Assembly: GCA_000507305.1 (NCBI GenBank)
Contig: DF241610.1
Location: 8,337 to 72,336, forward strand
Direction of reading: 5' to 3'
Origin: Breviolum minutum Mf 1.05b.01
Taxonomy: Eukaryota > Sar > Dinophyceae > Suessiales > Symbiodiniaceae
Length of the DNA stretch: 64,000 bases
Made by a program: the position numbers and the translations under genes. Positions within the stretch are counted from its first letter, which is position 1; each line of letters begins with the position of its first letter. This document shows positions 45,951-56,100 of the stretch, piece after piece. The notes under the pieces were generated by a model, which saw only the letters and a program-made list of their open reading frames with translations, made no database searches and was not told where the DNA came from.

Positions 45951-47095
45951 TCAGTCTGTATGCGTGCATTCGTGAAATGGCTTGTCACGAAAGCACTTGA
46001 AGCACACATGGAAACCGCGAGAGCACCTCTTGCCTGGCTTGCACTTGGTCCAGCAACGTCCACGATTGTAAAGGCCACAAATTGGTTTGCCGTCAGGTTT
46101 CTTCAAACTGCATCCCTCAGGTAAAGGTTCAGGGGCTGACTTGCCCTTATGACCCTTGGCTCCTTTCCCGGCTCCCTTTGGTGGCGGTGTTGGATAAGGC
46201 TCAGCACGATAGGTTGGAACTGGGTGATGAACTTCTGGAACTGGCAGGAGGAAGGATAAAACGTCCTGAGTTGATGATGCATCTTTCAAGGCTTGATCAC
46301 ATGGTTTTGGTCTGCCTGGTGGAGAAGCAGTGTGGCCTCCGACACAAGGACCCATAGGCGCTTGTCTGCTGCGATCAGTTGAGCCACTGTGATGCCCCTG
46401 AATCCTTTTGGCGTCTCTCGTTGCAAAGACATGAAAAGATACGCATGCCACTCCTCTGCAACATTGTATGACACCAGTTGCGCTAAATCCATGGCTAGGG
46501 CTTTACGTCGAAAGGCCTCACGAAGACGCATCTCACCATTCACTGCACACTCTTGATCATGTGAAGCCTCCTTCAACTTGAGGTTGCCATCACTGCCAAG
46601 AGAAAACGATGGAGTCTGTTTTGCATTCAAGACCTCATAGGATCGACTAGTGCAGAACTCAGGTTTGACATACGAGATGATGTTCTCCTCGTACATCGCC
46701 ACAAATCTATCGACTAGCTGGTGTGAAGGCTCTGCATCCGGCCCCCAAGTGAGGCCTGTCAATCTGCCTCTCTGGGCATCTGAACGTGCTTTCCTTTCTG
46801 AGGCTGGTAGCTTCTTGCTAACTGAATCTGATCCATGCTCTGAACGTTGTTTCGAGTCAGCGAGAGCCAAAGTGTGTGACTCCCAAAAGAGCCTCCTCAT
46901 AGCAGCAGCTTGTGCAGGTGGAGGTGGATCACCTGCAACACGCAGCACCAGGGGCGTATGCAACGCTGAATGCAAACTTGCCATAGGTGTCAACATTCTC
47001 CGCTTTGAGGGTCTGAATGACAATATCGTCGACCCCTCAAGCTTTGGCCCTCCTTTCAAACTCAACAGCAGAGTCCAGTTCGGATCCCATTGCAA
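45951..47095 (-). pseudogene. Gag-like protein of the retroelement, one frameshift
   Basis: Frame one (47095-46286, 269 codons) is a helical, charged Gag-like segment (for example KPEFCTSRSYEVLNA, GFRGITVAQLIAADKRLW). Near 46,300 the reading shifts to a second frame (46451-45951), which carries a Pro/Lys/Gly-rich stretch and a Cys/His knuckle (CGLYNRGRCW, then KPGKRCSRGFHVCFKCFRDK and HECTH), a likely nucleic-acid-binding zinc finger. That frame stops at TGA 45953-45951 and continues in the same frame into the methyltransferase-polymerase ORF. By position and composition this is the element's structural protein; no sequence match is claimed. Confidence 0.65.
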
Positions 47096-47381
47096 CGTAG
47101 CACCCTATGTAGGGTGATGCAAAGGTGGAAAGTTCAAATCACATGTACTCATGGAAAGTTTCATGAGGATGTGAACACAGTCGGAGTTTGAAAGAGGTTT
47201 ATACTGAAATTGCGAGATGAGTTGTAGGAAGACAGTGGCGTGTTGTCGAATGCACAAGAATAAGACACTATCTTGACTCATGATGTTTGCTGTTGGCTTG
47301 ACCGGATAACAGCACAGAGTTCAAGTATCGAGAGTGTCTTAGTGCACAACCGGTTCCACATCCCACAACATGATGAGAAAA

Positions 47382-47505
47382 ATGGGGCTCCAAAACGGGC
47401 ACGTTTTTCTCTATGATGACGAGGATGATGGGGCTCCAAAACGGGCACGTTTTTCTCTATGATGACGAGGATGATGATGTCAATGATGACGATGATGATG
47501 ATAAC
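47382..47505. repeat. 46-base tandem duplication and GAT repeat inside the retroelement
   Basis: Two copies of a 46-base unit (47382-47427 and 47428-47473) starting atggggctccaaaacgggca, followed by gatgacgatgatgatgat. It fills the gap of about 570 bases between recombinase and Gag, which otherwise has no clear coding content. Confidence 0.85.
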
Positions 47506-47667
47506 GGCTCATAGCAAGACTATGCAATCTTCAAACATGAATGCAACTCAACACGACGAAACGACCGAGGGAAGAAATCACATGTCAAAAAGAAAGAAGG
47601 TTGCAAGACATGGCCAACCCTTTCAACCTTCCCATCCAAGGCATGTCAAGCATGCAAGTTTTTGGAC

Positions 47668-49807
47668 TCATGCTGGGGAGTCGCTAGGTTCATAAGGTGT
47701 TGAAGGCTGACTGCCCTCCTGTACTGGCGGTGATTCTTCCTCCAAATCCGTTGGTGAAGGTGGCACTGTTGTGCGACATTGCGCACAAACCTGAAAATCA
47801 CTCAGCTCTAAAGATGATCGAACCAAAGGCAAATAGTTGGATGTTACCTTTCTGCCACACCGCAACTTGACACCAAAATCTAGAGCTACGTGGACCACAC
47901 GAGAGATCCTATGAATCAAACATCTGTCAGGTTCGACTCCTTCCAACTCTTGAGGCCACTCACCGGCAGGTTGCAGCGAACGAACCAATTTCGTGGAAGG
48001 AGAAGGTGGATCTTCTTGATCTTCTTGTGATGCATCAGAGTCTGTCGGGTTTGCATCTGCGTCACTGTGGTCATCAGCCTCTTCCACTGCTTGAGCTACA
48101 CGGTCAACTCTGGGAAGATCGGGACAAAACTTTCCACTCGAAATGCGATCCAGCATCAACCGAATTTTGACAGCCAGCGGGGCATAGGTGTCCCGTGAAT
48201 AGATGAGGAAGCTTCGATCCTCCCTGTCATAGTGATGTCCCAAAAGCCGCCGTTCAGCCCGACTTCGAAGTCCAGGATAGCAAAGTCGCTTTGCAGGAGT
48301 GGCTCGTGACAGTGGCTGCTTCCTCACGTGCAACCCCCGCCAACTCCAGAATCTCCCGTGCCCAAAGCGTAGCCTCCGTTGATGACATGGGCAACGAAGT
48401 GAAGCCATCCTGCGAATCAGACCATGATGGAATCAAAATTTGATTGTCCCAGACTTGGATGTCTAAGCCAAACTTCGTCCTAGCCGCCAACCACGGTGCG
48501 GACCAAGAAAAATCTAAAAGACCCTGGCCCAAGCAAACGTATGGAAGCACCTGAGTTCGAGCGTCATCACTCAAGGCTGTTTTGTGACGTGTCGTTGAAG
48601 TCTCGATCAGCGTGATGCGACCACGATGAAATTGTTCAATTTCCGTCAGCCTAATGGAATCCGCCCACCTTGCGCAACTGTAAATGCAGAAAAGAAGGTG
48701 GCCTGAGATGACCGCAAGATGTGACTGAAAGTGCTTCGCTGTGAAATCTTCCAAAGCACGAACCATCTCAACCGTCATCGGAACCGCCTGTTTCCTCTTC
48801 CGACGTGTTTGCAATTGCGACCGGGCTAGACCCTTGCACCTTCCAGAAAACTGCGGGCTCGGGCCCAAACCTCTGAGGCATGCCACTGAATGGATGAATG
48901 ATACCGCTTCCAGAAAACTTGATGCAGCAGATGCTGATGCACCGTCGTCCCTCAAGTGACAAAGGTATTCGTACACTATATCTTCGGCCATCTGCAAAGG
49001 TGGTATGTACTTCATCGAGCACCATCTTGCAAAGCGCCAAAGTGATGAGAAACGTTTGACCAATGTGTTAGTTGACTTCGGTGCAAATGCATCTATCAAT
49101 GACTGCGTGACCTGGTTCTCATCGATGAGAGTCCCTGCTGCGTTGATCAACGACTGGCCAAGCTGTGTTGCCGGTGGATCGTATAATATCAGCAATGACC
49201 TCGCTTTCATAAGAGCCCCTGACCTAAGGCAATCATCAGATTTATTGAGGGATGCCATCCTCAAACGTCTTGCAACAAACTCCGGGATTGCTCTCGGAAT
49301 TGGCCTTGGGGGTGATGAAGATCTTGCAACGTTGCCCAAAAGTGCATCAGACAAACCGACCTTCATGTAGCCTGCGCTCTTCAAATGGTCTGGGTTGAAA
49401 ACTTTTGCTACAGGTGAGGACTCCCAAGGTTGTTTTGGCAGGGACTGAGCCATCGCCCTTGCAATGTGTGATTCCATGCCATCTATGTTGGAATCCGTCT
49501 CACCCCTCACCAGTTTCCAGTCTTTCTCCAGAATGCTTGAGGATCCGTTTCTTGCGCTCCGTCTTTTCCTAGACAGACGTTCTGCAGCAGTGCCATCTTC
49601 TCCAAGGTCCGAAAATCCGAGACCACTACTGCCCTCACACAAAGACCGGTCACCACCATCAGATCTTTGGTCCTGAGAGCCTCCTTCTAGTCTGTCCACC
49701 AAAGCCTGCAACCCGTCGTCATCTATCTCCATCTCAAATGCAAGGCACACTTGTGATGACGGTGCCCAGGCTCCAAACGACAGCACCTGGCACCACAGAA
49801 GGAGCAC
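47668..49807 (-). pseudogene. Tyrosine recombinase of the retroelement, one frameshift
   Basis: The first frame (49807-48254, 517 codons; Met 26, MEIDDDGLQ, at 49732 is a likelier start) includes SCARWADSIRL with the catalytic Arg (R380) and ends in SHSCKATLLSW (H503, K506 where the classic motif is H-x-x-R). The frame breaks near 48,265. The other frame continues RRLLGHHYD, with the G-H box, and SFLIYSRD, whose Tyr should be the nucleophile. An acidic linker and a C-terminal Cys region (LRCGRKVTSNY, VCAQC) follow, ending at 47668. The enzyme would join the element circle to target DNA without an integrase. A one-base indel separates the H/K box from the Tyr, so the copy as read is inactive unless frameshifting occurs. 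Confidence 0.8.
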
Positions 49808-50010
49808 TCTTCAGAGCAGCTTAGACCCGGTGGTGGTGACCTGTCACTCGGTGAGGCTGGATATTGACGAGGAGGATCTTGCGTGGCCGGTGTCAATCTA
49901 GAGGAAAGAATGCCAGCAATTGTAACCAACAATTGCACCAATTGACTGTTAGAGAGGCCATGCAACGATTGTTCCCCCTCCATAATACACCGCACAATTT
50001 GGCGATGCAC
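49723..50010 (-). CDS. Small zinc-finger ORF of the retroelement
   Basis: A 95-codon frame whose first ATG lies inside repeat A1. The likelier start is the second Met (MEGEQSLHGLS), just outside A1. The C-terminus carries a Cys/His cluster (CSFCGARCCRLEPGHRHHKC) resembling zinc fingers I recall from other dinoflagellate retroelement proteins. It overlaps the start of the recombinase frame by a few codons, so the two may be made as one product by frameshifting or were one ORF before an indel. Role unknown; nucleic-acid binding is a reasonable guess. Confidence 0.55.
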   Translation of the reverse strand: MHRQIVRCIMEGEQSLHGLSNSQLVQLLVTIAGILSSRLTPATQDPPRQYPASPSDRSPPPGLSCSEECSFCGARCCRLEPGHRHHKCALHLRWR

Positions 50011-50110
50011 CCACCACTCCCACCCTTAAGAAGAAAAGGTTGCGGAGTGAAATGTATGCTCACTCGTTCGCTAAGTCTACAAGAAAGACATGTCACTTCG
50101 TGAAAACATC
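49985..50110 (-). repeat. Split direct repeat A1
   Basis: 126 bases, same orientation as A2 (42540-42664). The two differ by one inserted A (ttaagaagaaaagg against ttaagagaaaagg) and one substitution (cttcgtgaa against cttcatgaa). About 98 percent identity suggests recent insertion. Confidence 0.9.
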
Positions 50111-50119
50111 ATATATATT

Positions 50120-53100
50120 GCCCAAAGAAACGCCGTGGCCCCTAGATGTTCTCGTTCATTCATTTGCCTCACGGTACCAATGCTCTTCTTGAACCCCACG
50201 CCCTCTCCAGCCAAAACGGAAGAAGAATGTACCTGGCATGTGTCCAAAAACGTCCCCGCAGAAGTGAGAATATCATGCACATGGGGCACCTCCTGCCTTC
50301 AGCATGCCAAGGCCAAGCATAATCTCCTATGAAAAAATCTTAAGGGTCTGACAGTCAGTTCTCATTCTCAAGGAAAACCGTATAGCAACCAAGAGCCGAA
50401 ACCCTGAAATCATGAAGGCCGAAAGTCGCTCCTGAAAAGTCAAGGCCCAAATGCCCAGAGGGCCACATGCAGCACCCACACCCACTGTCTCAGGCTCAGG
50501 ACCTGTTTCAGGGAATCTCATCAGTGAAGTAGGAATTTTCTCCATCTTGGAACTACACCCCATCATTACCCAAAACTGAGTCTGTTTAGATGTCTTGCCC
50601 TGCTCTGGTTTTCAGTTGCGAGCCTTGTTTGCTGCGGGCTTTGGTTTTCTTCTTGGCTTCGCCTAATAGATGCAGAGAATTTCTCATCAAATAAAAACTG
50701 GTCCAACTCTCCAGGATCCGCACGTTGATTGGCTGGACTCTTCTTGGTCAGGTCCTGGACATTCCGCAAATTCCCAAGGTCAACGAATCTTTCTGTGTGC
50801 GGTTCAACCTCCAACATCTGACCTATGGCTCCAACTTATCCAGCATTCTTGTTGAGCCAATCAAAACATCTTTTAAAAAAAGTAGGTCCTGCGCATCGGC
50901 CATGATGACATCAACAGCCTCGGGACCTTCCAAGTGCAATTTGTCAAAGCTTCCATCCATGGTTCGCATCCCCCGAAAAAATCCATCTGTCCCAAAAAAC
51001 AACACCAGGGTGCCATGCATTCCAAATCCTTCGGCGTCTGCAACTCCATGAGATTGCAAACCTCAATGTCCCATCTCAACTAAAAAATAATCCCACTGTC
51101 CCAAATCTGTCACTCCCTCGTGACCCAGCCGCTCACCTGGATATGAAACCGGTGATCGTGCAAGAGCATGGGAAAGCCACCAGCCTCGATATGGCAAAAG
51201 GCTGAGAATCCCAACTGCTTCACCCAACTTTTTTTCACTGCACCTGATAGGGAAGAGTCACACCATAGCCTTGGCCCAAAGGACCCAACTCCTGAACATC
51301 AACACAAAAATCAATCTCAAATCAATCTTCACCAAAACCTTCTGTAGCATGCATGCATTTCTGACTCTAACCAGAATCTAGGCGATTTTTTTCGGCTTGG
51401 GCAATTCCTTTTTGCAAAGCATTGGCCGATTGGCACGACATGGTCTTGCACGAAGAAAAGCTCCTTTCGCTACCGTCGCTATCACATCCGGCCGTCATTG
51501 TGGCTCTTCATTCGATCACACCACAGGCTTCATCAGGGTCAGGGAATCATTGGAAGCGTTGGCATCGTTGCCAAAGAGCACTGAGGTTTCAGTTCTGAGG
51601 TTTCCGTCTCCTTCAAGACACGTCTGGTCAGTTTCAGCCATGCTCACCAGCGAGGACACCATCTGTCAAACTCCAGGGCTCAAGGTCCCATCCAAAGGTT
51701 GCTACCAGAAACCAACGGCCCTCAAGTTTCTGGATCAAAAGGGAAATTCGGTGAAGGTTTCCACATCAAACCACCGCTCCACCACCTTAAGTTGTCAGAT
51801 CAAGGACTTCAGCAAATGAGAAATGTGACTTTTTTTCGACACATAAGTTAGACACCAAAAAACTGCACTCCCGGTTCAACCGGAAGTTTTCCGAGCTTCC
51901 TGCGAAACGCCAAGCTGCAACGCTCTTAACCATGCACTCCTGACAGTCAACATGCCCGCAACATGCCCTGAGTTGGTGGTCGAGCTGTGTGGGGACCCTT
52001 CCACTGCCGTCCTCGTTGAAGAGCTTCATGGCCGAAGAAACTGCCTGGTGTTTTTTGCACGGAAACTGAGGTACTGTTCAGATTCACCAGGAAGCGATAC
52101 ATCAAATCTTTAGCCTCTAAATCAATGGTCAGAAGCTGGGACATGAGGTCTGGTACTGACCTCATACACCCAGGTTCCATTACAATTGAAGCCAATTTTC
52201 AACGAAAGCAAAGGTTGTTAAAAGATTGCTAAGGTCATAACTTGAAGTACTGCACATGTGGAAACATGGCCCAATCTGTGTATTTGGACCAGAAGATGGA
52301 ACGCCTCATTTTTCTTGCAGGCTTGCACGGAGTTGGAACGCTGGAACACCCGTGGTGTAAGTCCTGCACTCCAAGTCCAAAGGAGCAAAGCCACTGAAGA
52401 AAGGAGAAAAAGGTAGTCGTTCCTGGACTGGTGGAGACGAGGTGAGATGCTCAAGATTGATGTTCACATGCAACTAGTTCACAACTGGAAGAATCTCACA
52501 TGGACTTGCTCTGGAACGATGTCTTTTAGCAATTCTAGCAACTTGTGAATGGCCCTGTGGTACTTGCTACACCTGTCCTCCTCGGAAAGCAGCTTTGAAA
52601 AGGCAGTGCCTGCATAGAAACACTGTGCATAATCTCCAGAAACTGATCCACAGGATAGTTATTTACACTATCTAGATCCAGCTGTGACATGGCTGGGGGT
52701 CAAAACAAGGTTGGCAACCTCAACATGATTGATATTCATCCAAAGCTCCCTGCCTGGTTTGGGGAAGATCCTGGGTTGCTCCAAATCTGGTCGGGTGTGT
52801 TGACCTCACATCACCACAGGAAACCCACCATGTCACGACACATCAATGCTGAGCGTCCCTGCCAAAAACTCCCCAGTACCACAAATCAAATGGCACCTGA
52901 AATGAATGTATTGAAATGTGCAATCTGCAATCACGGAAGCAATCAGCCGAATCTATTGAATTGATCACCTGAGTTGCTGGCAAACATTGGCATGTTCATG
53001 GAGTAGAACTCCCAGAAAAACATCAAAGATGTGTCGTACGGAAAGCCGACCTGGGCAAGTGGTGATTAAGGTTGTCATTGCCCAACCAAACAGCATATCT

Positions 53101-56100
53101 GAAATGCCGACCACTGCTCGATATTGCGACAGCGCTTGGTAGGAAAGGGAGTTGTTGTATACCTATAGATGCAAGATTTGCAAAACATTGAGAACCCTGA
53201 TGGTGACAAGAATTTCGCCAAGACGAAACTGCACCTCTTCCGTCGTGTGTGGATTCCTGAGTTCAAGGATTGAAAAACGGTCAGAAGGCATTTCAACGGC
53301 CCAGTTCTTCGCAGTGTCAGAGCAAGAGGCCGCACCACACTATTGCTTTGACAACGACCCTTTGATGCTAAAATACTGCCTTCGTGATGTGTCTGAGAAA
53401 TCCCAAACCAAGCCAAGGCGCAACAAGTTCGTAAACTGAATAAAGCGGAAGGGATAGTCTGGATTTGCATCCACAAAGCGATTTAAGATACATTCTTGCC
53501 AACCACCACTGGTTCCGGGTCGAGAGACCAGTACCTGCACCAACCAATCTGAACAAGTCCCCACGCACAGCAAGTTGGCAAGTCAGTGTCGTCAGTGTCG
53601 TGCCTCGTCGCTTCGTAATGGTAAGTAGGTGGCATTGGTGTGTAGTCCATGAATGCGAAGGGTTGGAATTTTTAAGCCCGTCTGCCAAGCCACCTGCAGA
53701 AAGAGATGAATCTCCAATGTCTCGGATGAGATTTCTCCCATGAGGTTTCTTTTTGAGACCTTTGAAAGACTTGAACTTCAGCTTGCATATGTGTCGAAAA
53801 CTTTTTTTGGAGCAACCTCCTCAGCCAAGTAGGCATTGTTGGCTGCTACAATGTTCCGCTCGTGCTGTGCCATTTCCACAAACGCATAGAGAAAATCTTC
53901 GCGCTCGTCGTGACGGACGTGTTGCAAAATGGGGAGACCTGATGGCAAGATGACCACAGAAAAGAGAGATAAGATGGAAATATCTCAAAACCAACGTGAT
54001 TGACTTCTACCGCCTACTATGTACGTCATCAAAAGCCAGCCGCACTGAACCCCGAGACCAGTTCACGAAGAATTACGCATAGGCTGCATAGGTCAAACTT
54101 GTGCCATCATGCCATAACCAAGAGCACCCCACCTAAATATGCAAAAATGGCTTTGGGCGGCACATTCTGCGACTTCAAAGACATCGCTGCATCCCACAGC
54201 AGTCGGCACCAAACGGCCGGGATGGAACACATCCAAACATCCTTATGACTGCCATGCAAGGTGAGGACCCTGATTTGGACTTCAAGCTTCAAAATCGTAA
54301 GATAAAATCACTCATACAAAAGCATACAAAAACAAAAATTAGGGGAAAAGGAAGAAAATTTTAACGGTCTAATGTAATCTCAGGGTCTGCCTTGGAGAGT
54401 TGTGGCAAGAGCTCCTCCTGAAAACGTTCTGATAGCTCTTTGTATGAAGTATCAGCCGCCTGGAGCACCAGGATCAAGGTGCTCAACGGTAGTGCATATG
54501 GTGAAGGAAAAGAAGAGTGACTTTCAGAAGCGTTGAATCACGAAGCAAAATGCACTTTCTGACAACTAGCAACTGACTGGTGGAAAGCACCTCGAAACGA
54601 TCACACCTGAGACTCTTGGTTGCGGTTGCTAGCCGCTAGTTTTCTGTTTCAAGTTTCAAGGGTCGGCTGCCTCTCTTCCAACAACCATCAACTCTGTACC
54701 TTTAAGGCGCCGACATCCAGTCTAGAAACTCACGATTGCGTCCATCAGCGCAAAGTGCTGGTTGATAGTTTACACAGAGTTGCGGCGCCAACGAGTTTCC
54801 CAACCACTGTATCTGAAAATCATCACGTAAGAAACCTAAAAAAACAAGCGAAGCGGCAACATGTCATATCATGTGGTTCTCAAAATCATGGCTAGCTGCA
54901 AGGCACAGTCTTCCAAAAAAAGGAGAACAAAAGGGCAGCCTAGTCTTTTGATTCTATGCGCCAAGCATCGTGTGATCATCGTAACAGCTTCCCCGGCCGT
55001 AGAGGTATGGATACAGAACTGCCACACCACCAATCGGCGAGGACCTGATCCCAAACCACGCCACTTGTCTGGACCTGAAGGTTGGACAAAGCGAAGCATT
55101 GACGACTCCATTGACCAGAAAGCAACTTTTGATCAATTGAGTGTTCAAACTCTTTCACAACCATTGTTACTATGTCACTATGTTGATTCATAGGGATCAG
55201 TGTACTTAAGCTCTATGAGCCTCTATGAGCCAACGTTCTGATCAGTGCTCAATTGGGTCACGGAAAATTTTGGGGGTAAAGACTTATGTCTAGACATGGC
55301 CAGAACATGACATCTGATGCAGCCAAATTGCTGTATCCAGGAACTGGCCAAAAGGGTGCAGCACCAGGTTGCGGTTTCAGGGACTCCACAGTATTTTGCC
55401 ACTGAAGTTGCTCCTTGGCTATGTCCCCTTCCAGTCAAAGAGTGGGATATCCCAACCGAAACGGGAAAACAAACAGTTTGACAAAACAGCTGAGAGGCAT
55501 AATAAAATGATGCGCCGTACTGGCCAGGATGGCCATAGTCTGGTGGTTCCATGAATGGCACCCAGTTCCCGCCTGCATTGAGATTCACCTGAGCTTTGAC
55601 AAAAATTGCTGAGCCCAGGTCACAAACAACCAAGGTCCCCGACATGAACCAAAAAGGAGGAAATGGGCCACGAGGACGAGCCGATGAAGTCAAAGGAGTG
55701 GTAATGTCCTTGACCAAGGCTCCGTAGCAACCGCCCAAAAGTAAGCTTTGCAAAAAAAAGCACACCATAGCACTTGTCCAGGCCTAGAAGATGTTTTGCA
55801 ATGTAGACATATCCGAGAGCATCTGAAACCTCAAATCCCAAGACAAAGCCCAAAGCCCTCTCTTGCAGCTCTCCTGATGCCTATGGAATGCAATCTCTCT
55901 TTGCTACGCGTTGAGTAAAGAATCCATACTGCACCAGTTTCACTCTCCGTGCCTTGTCAGGAAGCCTGTGCCAAGCCAAAACCATCAATGCGGTCACATA
56001 GCCGTACAAGCAAAACCCAGAAGGCTCCTTGCAATCCCAAATTTTCAGGTTTTAGAATTTGACAAGTGCTTCAAGTGCTTCACATTTGTTAACTACAAGC

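Larger units (their letters stand above)
42458..50110 (-). mobile_element. Tyrosine-recombinase retroelement with split direct repeats (PAT/Ngaro-like)
   Basis: Read on the minus strand: A1 (50110-49985), coding region, B1 (42725-42665), A2 (42664-42540), 21 bases, B2 (42518-42458). Split direct repeats with B1 touching A2 are the mark of PAT/Ngaro-type DIRS-order elements, in which the internal B-A junction equals the joined ends of the element circle. Coding order is zinc finger, tyrosine recombinase, Gag, methyltransferase-like domain plus reverse transcriptase, RNase H. Canonical DIRS-order elements put the recombinase after the polymerase, so this order is unusual. There is no integrase, protease or LTR. 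The element sits in a TA microsatellite: atatatatt occurs at both edges (42450-42458 and 50111-50119), either chance or a short duplication. Multiple frameshifts make this copy probably defective. Confidence 0.85.

Noticed and set aside
51397-51819. 140-codon plus-strand ORF beginning MGNSFLQ
   Set aside because: No domain, and it runs against the direction of all identified genes; the minus strand here reads at least as well in pieces.
55205-55231. Short tandem ctctatgagc repeat
   Set aside because: Only two copies; too short to be informative.
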